Source: Haliclona indistincta (Eukaryota > Porifera > Demospongiae > Haplosclerida > Chalinidae). From it: a stretch of DNA of 64,000 bases. Positions 10,871 to 21,071 of the stretch are shown one piece after another. The position numbers and the translations under genes are program-made. The first letter of the stretch is position 1, and each line of letters begins with the position of its first letter. The DNA lies in the NCBI GenBank assembly GCA_964017065.1, contig OZ024785.1, positions 14,215,592-14,279,591 of the forward strand. Direction: 5' to 3'. Below the pieces are notes generated by a model. That model was not told the origin of the DNA, searched no databases, and saw only the letters and a program-made list of their open reading frames with translations.

Positions 10871-11413
10871 TTATCTTGGACCTGTACTCCAGAGTATTTC
10901 CTCTTCTCCATGGGTTATGATGGTGCATTGATGAGGATTTGTGCCGACACCTTGCGAGTGCAACTTGCGGAAAAACGAATCGATAGTATTGTGCAACAGC
11001 TTGAAGTCACCTTCTTTACTATCCATGATGTTAAAAGCTTTGGATTTTTTATCGCGTATATAGCACTGAAGGCCGGCCAGAAGATTGTAGATGGTCTTTG
11101 GAGGATATGGATCACCATTTTCTTTTCTTGTTTCCAACACGTAGGTACAAAGACAAGAACAGAGTAGCTCTCTGTCATCTGTCAAAAGAATGTCTTCAGG
11201 AAAAGAGTGTTCTTTGTTCGAATCACGGTGAAACCTCAGCCAAGCTTCAAAGTTGCTCATAGCCCATCTGTTACTACGGGACGTGTTATCAGGAACAAAA
11301 CCCTTCTGGGCACTTAAGAGATCTTCATCACGAACTTTTCTCAAACGATTCTCCTTCAGGGACAAGGATAATCGTCGTTTCTTCATAGCCGGTTCGTTCT
11401 CCTTGTTAGCCAT
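10871..11413 (-). pseudogene. DUF3504 / Crypton-type tyrosine recombinase-derived protein, N-terminal part
   Basis: ATG at 11413 opens a 180-codon frame. A basic, nuclear-type start (MANKENEPAMKKRRLS) is followed by WAMSNFEAWLRFHRD, LCTYVLETRKENGDPYPPKT, IYNLLAGLQCYIRDKK and SFFRKLHSQGVGT. This order is that of the N-terminal core-binding region of Crypton-derived DUF3504 proteins (the ZMYM/KIAA1958 type). The catalytic tyrosine recombinase half should follow EEEILWSTG, but the frame ends within a few codons. The sequence to 10662 gives only an unrelated-looking frame, so the protein is truncated. No intron boundary that rescues it was seen. Confidence 0.65.
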
Positions 11414-12714
11414 TATTTGCTATAGCGTGCATATGGACAACTCTGCGCATGCGCCAAACAAAATGGCGTCACAATGTACGATAAATTGTTTATAGTACAG
11501 TAGGCAGGTCTGTACGCACTTTAGCGAACCCTTGTCATCATAATTCTAAACAAATCATAAACAAATTCTAGTCATCATATTTGGGATTTGGCCGTTTTCT
11601 CGCTTGATGTGCCGAATCTTGGATGTCTTCCACAAGAAGATGTCGTCCTCCTAAGAGCAATTATTCTTGTAATACTAAAAAACTTACTTGAAGATCTTCA
11701 AGAGTATTTCTATTTTTGAAAGGCTGGGGAAGCTCTACCCCATTGTAGCTGCCATAGAATCCTCAACCTGAATGTCTTCTTTCTGACAGTCAGGGTGCTT
11801 CATTTGAACACAATTTAAAGAAGCATGATAGTATGTGTTGCAATTCTCCTTTTCTCGTTTGTTGCTATCATTGTCATAGTAATGGCGGTTCTCAGTGCAT
11901 TTCAAGATTAAATTAAGAGGTGGCACTGGTTGTCGAACTTTGATCGACAACCGTAGCAAGTAGTTATTCGATTGTTCAGTTTGTAAACCCAAAACTTTAG
12001 TCGAGACGATTGCAAAGGTGTGGTGTTGCTATACGCCATTGTAGGAAGCGAAATGGAGATGATGGTAGAGGGCTATCAGATGTACTACTACCTGGTGTGT
12101 ACATTGAAGAGTTGTACGCTGGCAAACACGAAAAGCCAGGTACTACTGTGCTTGCTAGCTGTGAGTCTTGCTCCACAACTCTGCTCACTATCTCAGAATC
12201 CTCCCTGACTGTACTGGGTGGAGCAACGCTGTAGTGTGACGCTGCTGTGAGCAACGTCGGGAAAATAGCGTAAAATAGACACCGCTCAGAATGTTGGCCA
12301 GTAGGTAGAACACTTCCACGTGCGTGTCCCCAAATTATTTATTAATTATATTAACACATACACAAATAAATACAGCAACATTACACTACCCACCCCTTGA
12401 CAAGGTTCTGTCCTCAGATACCCTATACAAAGAAAATCAAATCAGAATAAAGTCACGTTTTAACAGAAATCAACCGAGAACAAAAGTACAATCAAGAGTA
12501 AAGAAACACAATACAGAACACACAACTGCATCATACACAACTCTTAAGTACAATTAACGCAACCATAACATAACAGTTAACCAGGTGATACAATATCCAT
12601 GAGTAGAAGACCGAAACTTAATCATACAATGAGAATTATCATCATACAATAAAAATAGCCATACATTGATAATAATAACCATACAATGATAGTCAGAATC
12701 ATTATGAAATACAG
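11414..12714. other. No gene recognised
   Basis: Minus-strand frames at 11735-11992 and 11997-12254 (84-85 codons each) abut, but neither has a recognisable domain. 12330-12715 is A/T-rich with runs of ACACAA/CATACAAT and no coding evidence. Confidence 0.3.
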
Positions 12715-13617
12715 TCAAGTCTTCGGCCTTCCACGAGGTGACTTGCGACCTTTATGCGATACTTTCGGTAGTTCAAGGTAACATAGGGTTACACGGTCCA
12801 GATTCACACGGATTGGTGGATCCTTGATACGATCGACAGGGACAACTGAGACACCGTTACGATGGACTTCAATGACACGATAGGGGCCAAAATAGGGACG
12901 ACACAGTTTCCGGTTTTTGCCAGTCTGTTTAGCAGGCATCAATACCATCACTCTGTCACCGACCCGCACTTGCCTTTCCTTAGCACGACGGTCGTATTTT
13001 CTCTATTGTGCTTTCTGAGCCTTCTGTAGGTGATCCTGAGCTGTTCGCCAAGCCTCTGCTAACCCCACCGTCAGTTCGGTTTTATAATCGTCTAAATCCA
13101 CTTGATAAGGGCTTCTTCTAGCAGAGAATACATCTTCGCTAGGCAACCGGGCATCCCGTCCATACAGTAAGAAAAAGAGTGACTCTCCGGTGCTCTCATG
13201 AGGCTTGGTCCGATATGCGAACAACAAGCTGGGTAGATGCTCGTCCCAATTTGTCCCAAATTTCTCAGCATGTTTAGTCATCATGGCTCGTAAGGTACGA
13301 TTGAAGTTTTCAACCAGGCCATCAGCCTGAGGGTGTTAAGCGGTTGTATTTCTTTTCTTTATTCCAGTGACTTCGTACACTTCCTGCATAACAGCTGACA
13401 ATAAGTTAGAACCACGATCAGATACCAGGATCTCAGGAACACCATGTCTACACACCACATTATCAATCAATAGTTTAGCAATAGTCTCGCTGGTCTGATC
13501 ACTACAAGCGAAGGATTCCACCCACTTTGTTAAGTAATCAACAAACGTGATCGCGTATCGATTTCCATTCACGGTCAAGGGCAGCTCTACAGGCTTGCCC
13601 AGCTCTATCTTGGCCAT
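12715..13617 (-). pseudogene. Ty3/gypsy integrase remnant with two stops
   Basis: One continuous minus frame, broken by stops at about 13335 and 13004, encodes the integrase catalytic core and C-terminal domain. Visible motifs are VDYLTKWVE (first Asp), LVSDRGSNLLS (second Asp), HPQADGLVENFNRTL (catalytic Glu), then NWDEHLPSLLFAYRT and a GPYRVIEV chromodomain-like region. The RT and RNase H parts are absent. The 5' junction at 13617 falls directly against the OB-fold remnant. It is a different, older lineage from the element at 35.4-39.9 kb. Confidence 0.85.
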
Positions 13618-14244
13618 AAGCTGTTAGTACCCTCTTTTCGGAACCGCTGACTACGAAGAGTTCGGCAGATGTGAACTTGTCGCAGAGCATAGCCTTGTTC
13701 AACACTCCACATTGCGCATTACGACACCTAGCTGCCGCTTCAAAGGTCCTCCTTCAGTACGTGAGCCACACCTTAGACATTTAAAAGTCGTCTCTAACTT
13801 GTATACTGCTGCAATGACAGGAAGTTCCATAATGCATTCCATGAGATCAACTTCGGCCTCTGCGACATCGATCGCATTTCGTAGATCTTCAACTATGTTT
13901 ACTTCGCTTCTATCCCAACACATTCCTAGATACTTCTGGTCTTCATACTCGACGATACGAAAGTTGGTTAACTGGTAGCTCCGTCAGTCCTTTAGCATAC
14001 CGATGTTTTGCTCCCATTTTTGGACTACTCCTTGCCCTGTGCTATCGCACACACGAATGTCTTGCTTTTGCTTGGTTCCCAAAGTGATTGGTTCCTCGCA
14101 TCTCACGACTTTTAAGAGAATCGAGACGATTGTCAGGGGTTCTATCTCGTTCACTTCTCTTACGGTAATAGTGATCGCTTCCGCAGCTTGAAATTCGATT
14201 CCTGCGATATCAACGCCTCGCTCGAAGGGCATATTTTGTAGCAT
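13618..14244 (-). pseudogene. OB-fold (RPA-like) protein remnant
   Basis: ATG at 14244 starts a frame with ITITVREVNEIEPLTIVSIL, a KQKQDIRVCDSTGQGVVQKWE strand pattern, a stop at about 13981-13983, then SYQLTNFRIVEYEDQKYLGM and a CLRCGSRTEGG zinc-ribbon-like CxxC. The alternating DIRVCDSTG..W.E..IG.L..SYQL..FRI.EY...KYL pattern is that of replication-protein-A-like single-strand-binding OB folds. A further frameshift near 13690 leads into NKAMLCDKFTSAELFVVSG. The remnant ends where the gypsy integrase fragment begins. Host gene or TE passenger cannot be decided. Confidence 0.5.
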
Positions 14245-14531
14245 CTTTTACCAGTATTTCTTTCTTTGTCGTATCTCTCAGCGACGCCTCAACTTGAATA
14301 TTTTCATTTCCACTGACCTCCTTGTCTGCAGAAATTGTTTCAGCTGTCTTTGCTGCCTGTCCACAAATCCAACAAATCGCAGAGTAGACGTTCCATCACT
14401 AACTTCTCCGATTACTAAGCTGATTTACATGATACCTACGTCACTAGGTCATTCTTACCCAACTGATATCGATGCTGTTGTGGCCGATCATTATTGAACT
14501 GAACTATTATCATACTGAATAGCGATAGTGA
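14245..14531. other. No gene assigned
   Basis: A minus frame (about 14250-14420) reads CWICGQAAKTAETISADKEV in a frame different from the OB-fold remnant. It may be a 5' part of the same gene after a frameshift; not otherwise supported. Confidence 0.25.
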
Positions 14532-15269
14532 TCACGTGATCTTGCTGAGTTGATCATAGGTCATTGCTAGAGTAAATTGTTTAGCTGTGAGTAAGTAGAT
14601 TTGAAGGGAACTGGTTTTGGTTATGCTCTGCAATGTGCTGTGTTTTGATTCATTGATACTGTCAAAACATTCTGTTGATAGTGTACATACATATGCAAAA
14701 ATGGGCTGGTAAGCATGGAGCTTTTTGTCCTCTATTATTGAAAAAGTGGCTGTAGATGGGTCTTTGTTGCTGTACCATGTATATAACACACCAATGTTTT
14801 TATCGGTGACAGTGCGTGCATTTCCACGGTACATCCTTGAACCCTTCTTTTTCGCCATGTAGTAGGCAAATTTTAGTACTCTGCCAATACGCCACTTAGT
14901 TGTACCTGCTTTCAAAAACACGCACATGTCACCAACCTCTATTGATGTTTGTGCAGTTGGCTGTAAAATGGCACTTGTCTTTGTCTCAGAAGCTGTTGTG
15001 TGGTAGGGTTGAGTTTTTCTAACTCGGAAAAGACGATCTGTTGACACCATCTCACCTTGTTGGAGTAGCCAAATTGCCGTAGTTTTGCGAATGTAGACGG
15101 TTTTGTCTGCAGCAACCAAGCAGATAACCACATACTCTGGAAGTTTAACCTTCATTTGAGACAAATTCTCTTCTCTTCGAGTTTTAGAATCACCAACACC
15201 AGGTTTAGCGTTTGATTCCATTAAAGATGTTGTAAAAGTGCAATGTGTTAGTTGCTTTTTGTGGTGCAA
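14532..15269 (-). CDS. Unknown protein, 245 codons, single open frame
   Basis: The longest uninterrupted unassigned frame on the minus strand in this region, running from an ATG-type start at 15269 to 14532. It contains VKLPEYVVICLVAADKTVYI, a TTAIWLLQQGEMVSTDRLFR stretch, SIEVGDMCVFLKAGTTKWRI with GRVLKFAYY, and GVLYTWYSNKD. The WRIGRVLKFAYY and STDRLFRV parts recall repeated TE-linked proteins, but I cannot name a domain. The sequence is Thr/Ser/Lys-rich with no signal peptide or membrane segment. Intactness, in a region of broken genes, suggests a recent copy or the first exon of a spliced gene. Confidence 0.5.
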   Translation of the reverse strand: MHHKKQLTHCTFTTSLMESNAKPGVGDSKTRREENLSQMKVKLPEYVVICLVAADKTVYIRKTTAIWLLQQGEMVSTDRLFRVRKTQPYHTTASETKTSAILQPTAQTSIEVGDMCVFLKAGTTKWRIGRVLKFAYYMAKKKGSRMYRGNARTVTDKNIGVLYTWYSNKDPSTATFSIIEDKKLHAYQPIFAYVCTLSTECFDSINESKHSTLQSITKTSSLQIYLLTAKQFTLAMTYDQLSKIT

Positions 15270-15887
15270 TTATAGGCTTTTAACTAATGCTTAATTATTT
15301 TACACATTATACCATACTATTGATGAGAAATAAATTATTGTAGTTTTTGTTGTATACTTGATATTCTTACTTCTATTGCTTGAGACACACAGGACAATTC
15401 AAACATAACTCTATGAAAATGACTCAGATTTCCTGAAGAACTGTCAGTCACAATTTTATTATTTAATGTTTTATGATGCCTATTATTTTTCTCTCACCAG
15501 GATAGACTGTTTGCACTTTTTCAATGCCTAGGAACCCTCGCTAGCCAGCTCGCCCTTTGATGCTCTCTTGACAATGCATACGGTACGAGCAACTGCGTGG
15601 TGGTCGGCTCTTGCGGCGCCACAGCAGCAACAGCGGTACATTCTGAGTACATTCTAAGTAAGTACACTCTGAGCCTGGAACTGGAGGAGGAATGGTAGAG
15701 ATGACAAAAATTAGGGCAATCATACCTTGATTGTCAGATTGCAAATGGCTGCATTAGCAGCCATTTGGATCGTAGCTCTAGACTGGTTTGACTCAGAGAT
15801 TATAATGACTTTCTCAGTTCCTGTACGCACCAAATCAGAACCAATTGCAATGGCATAATGGATTTAATACTGTAAGCTAAGTAAACT
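15270..15887. other. No gene recognised
   Basis: AT-rich to 15540; a GC-richer stretch 15541-15750 has a short minus frame without features. Confidence 0.3.
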
Positions 15888-16190
15888 CTAAAATAACTCT
15901 AAAATGATTCTGTGCGATGGAGCATTATCGAAAAGAAAAAGCCCCTTGGCTTGTGGATGAACCCGCTCAATGATGTTTATAGTGCATTCCACCTGCTCTA
16001 AGAGATAATCGTAGTTGAAGTACCCCTCTTTCTGTGTTTCTAATAAAAGTCGTGCTTCCTGAACTTCATCACGAACGAACCCATTGATCTCATCAGCAAA
16101 ATCAGATACCATGATTGCTGCCCCGAGTGATTTTTGGCGTATAACGTTAGTGGTGTCATCCCCCAAAAATATGATAAGCTCCTGATTCAA
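15888..16190 (-). pseudogene. DDE-type transposase-like fragment
   Basis: The minus frame reads KSLGAAIMVSDFADEINGF, then KEGYFNYDYLLEQVECTINI and HPQAKGLFLFDNAPSHR. A MVSDF/(L)FDNAPSH pair spaced by about 70 residues, with a YLLEQV helix between, is the arrangement in a class of repetitive DDE endonuclease-like proteins. The Asp residues in VSDF and FDNAPSH would be catalytic. The fragment stops soon after FDNAPSH, so the third acidic residue is missing. Its upstream end abuts a Ngaro-type ORF1 fragment near 16200. Confidence 0.55.
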
Positions 16191-16199
16191 ATCCTACCA

Positions 16200-16563
16200 T
16201 AGGGGACAGTGGCCAGGGGGGGGATAGCTGAAATCCTGCCTGCTCGAGAGCCTGTATGCGTTCCGACAAGGTGATATTGTCCAGGAGGAGTTCCTTAAAG
16301 TCGATGAATGTGCCCGCACGAGCCTTCTCTACCTTCACTGGAATGGGAGGGAGAACAGGGGAATAAGTCAGTGGATTAGGCTTAGGGCGTGACGGTATGC
16401 CGGACGTCACGGACGCGATGAGCGACGAGAGAGATGGGACGGCGGGGGAAGTGCTAGCGACTGAGGTGGATGAGGTCGGACCAGCTCCCAAGGAGAAGAT
16501 GGGTATAGAGGCCAAGGAGGAAATGCATTTAGCTACTGCCATAATTATTAAGTTAGTTTTCAC
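16200..16563 (-). pseudogene. Ngaro/DIRS-type ORF1 (gag-like) fragment
   Basis: Contains a Ser/Pro/Thr-rich leader then NPLTYSPVLPPIPVKVEKAR and AGTFIDFKELLLDNITLSER. This is clearly homologous to the plus-strand ORF1 at 51396-52080 (PLVYSPALPPIQAKALEKIR and SGVFFDLKELLPDNAALMQR). The homology ends near 16200, where the DDE fragment begins. It represents the start of exon 2 of the family; exon 1 was not found upstream. Confidence 0.6.
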
Positions 16564-16870
16564 ATTGATTTAGCTGGTTCTGTTTGTCAGTCACTATGGA
16601 GATGACGGTCTTGTCTGTCTTAGATACTAGTGTGAATCACTTTCACCTATTGTGAACACAGCTAGTGTTCTTATAGGGGTCATGGACGCAGAAGGCACCT
16701 GACTTTGCATTATCGACGGATACATGTGTTAAGCTGAAAATTCAACTTGTAAAATTGACTATCATTTTACACTGTCAGATGCTTGTGACAAGTTGCTGCT
16801 GTAGTGTTGGCTAGTACATAACCAGCTACTTAGTTAGTTGATGTGCAAATTATCTTTCCAGTATAGTTAC
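16564..16870. other. No gene recognised
   Basis: Nothing supported apart from the 8-bp target duplication ATAGTTAC at 16863-16870. Confidence 0.3.
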
Positions 16871-17615
16871 CAGGGGGTACCAGAAAGAAAAATTACCGAC
16901 CCCAGGCCAAAAAGTGGGTGGGTGGGTTGAGAGGGTTTTTACACAAAAAGTCATTTTGCGTAAATTTTAGCCACTACATTTCTGGTGGTCTGTAGAGTTG
17001 TTTTACAGGTTCTTGACACCATAAGAGGTCTATATCATGCAGATATAACATGCTTTTGTTATTATTTACAGTGTGTATCCCCATACACTGTAAAAAGCAG
17101 GTAAATAAAGGCATCATGCTGTGAAGGGTGTGGACTGAAGGCGTGGCTAGCATAATCAGCTGCTTCTACTTGTAAGCCAGGCAGTTATTCTACTCACCAG
17201 CTTCTGCAGTAGATTCAGTTGCACTCAGCCCTTGAGTGTTGTTCTTCCGTCCAAAGAAGCTATCAAATCGTGGAGTTTTAGCAGCATCGGGTGCGTTTTC
17301 TGCGACGAGCACTCGCTGAAACGTGTAGTCGCTTAATCTTGGCCACATTCACAGTGGTAGTGCAGTCGCTTTCTGATCTCTGATTGCTGCAGCAGTTTTC
17401 TGTATGATCGCGATCGATACTACACTCGCGCTATTGACTCACCCGCGCTATCGACGACGAGCTACGTGTACGCGATCGCCATCTTTTCATGAATATTAAT
17501 TAGATCGCATTGTGAATATCATTATATGACACGTTATGACGTAGTGGGTGGGTGGGTAATGGGGCTATGTAAAAAACCGGCCTGGGGTCGACAATTTCCG
17601 CCACTGGCACCCCCT
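16871..17615. mobile_element. hAT-type nonautonomous element, 745 bp, 8-bp TSD
   Basis: Ends are CAGGGGGTACCAG and, reading inward from 17615, CAGGGGGTGCCAG. The inverted repeats extend imperfectly for about 60 bp and share CGACCCCAGGCC and a GTGGGTGGGTGG tract. A perfect 8-bp duplication, ATAGTTAC, flanks it (16863-16870 and 17616-17623). CAGGG-type ends with 8-bp duplications define hAT elements. The interior lacks a transposase. It includes a short hairpin (about 17068-17095, TTACAGTGTGTATCC arm). Confidence 0.88.
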
Positions 17616-17623
17616 GATAGTTA

Positions 17624-18335
17624 CTATAGTTTTAGATACTGAGTTGTTGTGACTGTATTCTATTGTTGACAGCATGCTAAAATTAATATTAACATTAATG
17701 TTATTATTATTAGTAACTGTTAGTCCAAGTTCTTGTCCTCTATTCATTGGCTCTCTCTGTAGCTCCCTCTTCAATTAGAGCAGCAGGAGCTTCTCCCCCC
17801 AGATATATTGCCAATCCTCATCTAATAGTGAGGTGCAAAGTTTAAGTAACTTAACACTCAATCATACTTTCAAACCACCGCTCTAGTAGCTCCTCGTGCT
17901 CTTCCGGCACATTTATATCTAAGTGGAAAGTCAGTATAACCTATGCATTGGCATAAACGCAGATTTGCTTACTTGCTTCTTGATCCATCTTACGATCTTA
18001 GTGCCTAGCTGTACTGAGCGCATGCACATGTGATTTTGTTATTAATGTACAAGCATGTGCAAAAATCCTCTTGCGCGCACCGGCTCACCGCATGTCGTAC
18101 AGAGATCGCGACTAGGTGCGAGTGAACGTATCAGAGCAGCAAGGCCCGACAGTGAACGACTATAGCATAATGAAATTAATGCTAACTAAGCCTGTGTATA
18201 ATGGAGACTAGGAGTAGTAGTATTTTGCCCAGTAGGATAGGGGATGACGGTGTTGTGGGCGTGTTGCTATCATGGCGGATGACTATAGATCTATTAGACT
18301 ATAATTGTGACAGACCGCAATGGCAATTAAAGGCA
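17624..18335. other. No gene recognised
   Basis: Contains a small palindromic AT stretch near 17680-17710 and no coding evidence. Confidence 0.3.
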
Positions 18336-18506
18336 TTAGAGACCTTTAGATCCACATTACGTGTAACCTGTAACTCACGTTTGGCGTTACAGGTACAATT
18401 CCGTAGGTGATTTAGATTTTACAAACGCCTCACAATACTTCTGGTTAGACGGGTACGCAGGAAGACAAAGAGCGATCAGAATCCAGGTTTTGCACCAAGA
18501 CATGGC
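18336..18506. repeat. Dispersed ~170-bp repeat R2, copy 1
   Basis: Starts TTAGAGACCTTTAGAT and ends near GGTTTTGCACCAAG. It matches 27771-27942 in the same orientation with scattered differences. Both include ACGTGTAACCTGTAACT and GGCGTTACAGGTA palindromic pieces. No coding content or target duplication recognised. Confidence 0.7.
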
Positions 18507-19019
18507 TTTTATACGCTGAAATCAACTGCCTGAACACGTTTGTTGCCCCAGATGAGCTTCCAGCAGTGCAAGTGGCAGGTGAATCTACGGTTGCTCGTGT
18601 TCAGACGAGTGCTGCAGATGACAGACAGCGCATATGTGCATTCTAAATAGTCCAACAAGTAAAGCAGGCACCAAGGTACTTGTTTAGCTATAACAAATGT
18701 GGAGCTGACATTATCTCGAGCAACAGGATCTACAGGGAAACGGCCGACCTGTAGACGGGGTGCTACACGTTCAGAACTGGGGGAATAGACCCGTACTCGA
18801 ACGTGTGGCAATGCTCACGTGATCGTCTACACGTTACAAGTTACACGTATGACGGATTTCATGCCAGCCGCACTGTCCCAATGTTGATGCATGCACCATG
18901 GCGTTTGTCACGTCAATTTGAATTCAAAAGTAAACTGAAACATTATTATTACAAGTGTACAAATCAGTATCAGTATGTACTACAATAATTATGTGCTATA
19001 GTCAGTCAGTGAAAACAGT
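18507..19019. other. No gene recognised
   Basis: Contains a further ACGTTACAAGTTACACG motif (about 18831-18848) that echoes the R2 repeat in inverted form and could be its far end. No coding evidence. Confidence 0.3.
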
Positions 19020-19355
19020 TTTTGCCCACTTTGGGCAATCAATTGGAGCTGAGCGCGAAGAATTACATCCAATGCTCGTGTTTAAAACCATCACCTTTCC
19101 CCACTCAGTCCTCCTTCTAGCGATTTTTCTGTCAAGGCTCATGGATGTACTCTTTTAACTCAGCACTCCTCCACATCGCTGGGTGCTTGCGAAGTTTTTT
19201 CCTTGCTGAGTACACATGCCTTCATCACCAGAGTTGGAAGAGGCATCTGAAGATCTCTCATCTGAGGACATGTAGTCAGTTTTTAGCACAGGCTCCAATT
19301 GAACTTTCACTTGTGGTGCCATTGTAGAAGATGCTTGCATGGCTTTCTTTCTTGC
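19020..19355 (-). pseudogene. C-terminal fragment of a TE-linked protein (acidic MSSDE segment plus basic tail)
   Basis: From 19355 the minus strand reads an acidic LKTDYMSSDERSSDASS segment. After a frame change it continues through KLRKHPAMWRSAELKEY and SLDRKIARRRTEWGKVMVL. The order 'MSSDES, then a short WRS segment, then LDRK..RRR..RGK' is a C-terminal signature I recognise from repetitive uncharacterised invertebrate proteins. At least one frameshift (near 19190) and a stop (near 19140) break it. It is probably the C-terminus of the transposase-like gene interrupted at 19674-20747. Confidence 0.45.
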
Positions 19356-19359
19356 CAAT

Positions 19360-19673
19360 GCTTTCTATAAGGAGAATAGAAATATGCACAATTTTACTTT
19401 GACCATAAAATTAACTATATACATATTACGTACATTTATCATTCTCTGTCTTCTTCTTTGCTTCGTTGTTGTTTCGCTCTGTTTGCCTGTTCTTGGTCGC
19501 TGTGCACGGTTTTTCAAAGTTTTAAAGTAGGTTCGCATTGCTACTATAAGCACAAATTAAAGTGATCATTAAAGTTAGCGTAGGCGAGAACTAATTGAAA
19601 TATATTATAGCACAAAACACAGCAACGGTAACTAGTGCGGATGAGGAATAATCAGGAAAAATTAAACATGTGT
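19360..19673. other. No gene recognised
   Basis: AT-rich, with short open frames on both strands that are mutual shadows. Confidence 0.3.
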
Positions 19674-20747
19674 TCAAAGTACAAACTGCGCATGTGCAAC
19701 AGTGTCTGTAGTGATAACTCTAACAAGAACAACACTGTGATCGATAACAACCACACGTGGCTTCACCAAAGAGCTATATAAAAGCCCTTCAGCTCTTCTA
19801 ACAACTTCGAGAAAATGTGAAATTGCCATGATGGTGTGTTCTGTTGATAGCAATTCTGCTACTGCAACTGGAGGTCGCTTGAGAACTGGGTGCTTCACTA
19901 TTAACCCTTTAATTACTAAATTATCTGGCTGAAATTTTAACCTCGTAAATGCTGACCACTTCTCTCGTGAATATCTCGTGTGTCTTGTGTGCTACTGGTC
20001 TCAAATTTGCGTCCTTTTACGCCAGTGAGTAGCCGCAATTGCCCACACTCAAGTCAGTCGATATGCCCCTCCCACTTCGAAAGTGAAGCCGATAAAGTGC
20101 AACGACCTCGTCAAATTTTGCTCAAAGTTAGTGCTTTGGGGCTGGCTACTGAAAAGTACACACAGATAGCAGTGGTTTTGGTGAGTGCAAAATGTAGCCC
20201 AGATCATAGAGAATGCACAAAAATGTGTTTCCGAGCACCCTGAAGCCATAAAATGTCCAAAATTTCTTGGCGGCCATTTTGTTTCTCCTAAAATGTTGTG
20301 AATTTTGCACTAAAGCCATAGAAAAATGCCATCGCCATAACGTTTGGAGCAGGGGGCCCGCCGAAAACCACTGGATTTTTTGCGGTTATTTGTATTCTTC
20401 AATTTAGCTTAATTTTGGGATATTTTAACACTTTTTGATAAAGTTATGGTGTCTGAAGTATGTATGTCGCCAAATGGCGACAATAGGGGTTAAAGGGTTA
20501 ATGAGTAATATAGAAGAGTTCTTGATGAACCTGTTGGCAATTCTTTGCTTTTCATTGATGCTAGTGATCCCGTTGCATCACAAAAGACGACACAGGAGCT
20601 AGCATTTGTATGCCAAATACTGATGCCAGTTTCAGTGTAGCACACCACACTGAATGGATGCGCAGTGATCTTCTGTATATACCCTGGCAGCAGCTTTCTT
20701 TGCAAGACACTGTTACTCCTCTCTTCTTCTATCTGATTCTCTCTCAA
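19674..20747 (-). pseudogene. Transposase-like ORF interrupted by a piggyBac-type MITE
   Basis: Two minus-strand blocks belong to one ORF. 20502-20747 reads KLLPGYIQKITAHPFSVVCY, then SCVVFCDATGSLASMKS and SSRTLLYYSL; 19674-19900 resumes VKHPVLKRPPVAVAEL, STEHTIMAISHFLE and KPRVVVIDHSVVLVRVI. The FCDATGS and VVIDHS Asp residues are candidate catalytic acids. Removing the 593-bp insertion and one TTAA copy joins the two blocks in frame, which shows the frame was open when the MITE inserted. The ORF ends prematurely at 19674; an acidic C-terminal fragment follows at 19020-19355. Confidence 0.65.
19905..20497. mobile_element. piggyBac-type MITE, 593 bp, TTAA target site
   Basis: Ends CCCTTTAA (19905) and TTAAAGGG (20490-20497) are flanked by TTAA on both sides (19901-19904 and 20498-20501). 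CCC..GGG ends with TTAA duplication are diagnostic of piggyBac. The right end carries a subterminal hairpin (TGTCGCCAAATGGCGACA, about 20465-20482). No transposase inside. Excision of the element with one TTAA restores the flanking ORF, as piggyBac excision does. Confidence 0.88.
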
Positions 20748-21071
20748 ATTAATTAGTGACTTGCATAAACCTTCATCCAGATACTGACCTTTCTTGGATT
20801 CTGATGGTATTTGCTGATGGCGGATGGTAGATGGGTTCTGGTCTATCAGTTTCGACTTCAGCTTTTCCCTTTCATTTCCTTTGATCCGTCTTGCTCTGCT
20901 CCGCCTTTGATCCGTTTTGACAAAGGACTACAGTTGCTGTTACTGGTCAACACCACACGTCTTCCTATACTAGGATGTAGTGGGAGAGGTGTGGTGTTGA
21001 ATGCAAGTAACAGCCAGTTTGTTAGAAAACTGGGGAGTCAAATCAGCTGCATGTGTGCTTTCTGAATGGGG
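20748..21071. other. No gene recognised
   Basis: A plus-strand frame (20811-21065) has no features. A minus-strand stretch near 20950-21010 repeats a GTGGTGTTGA motif in inverted form (CAACACCACACG / GTGTGGTGTTG). Confidence 0.3.
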
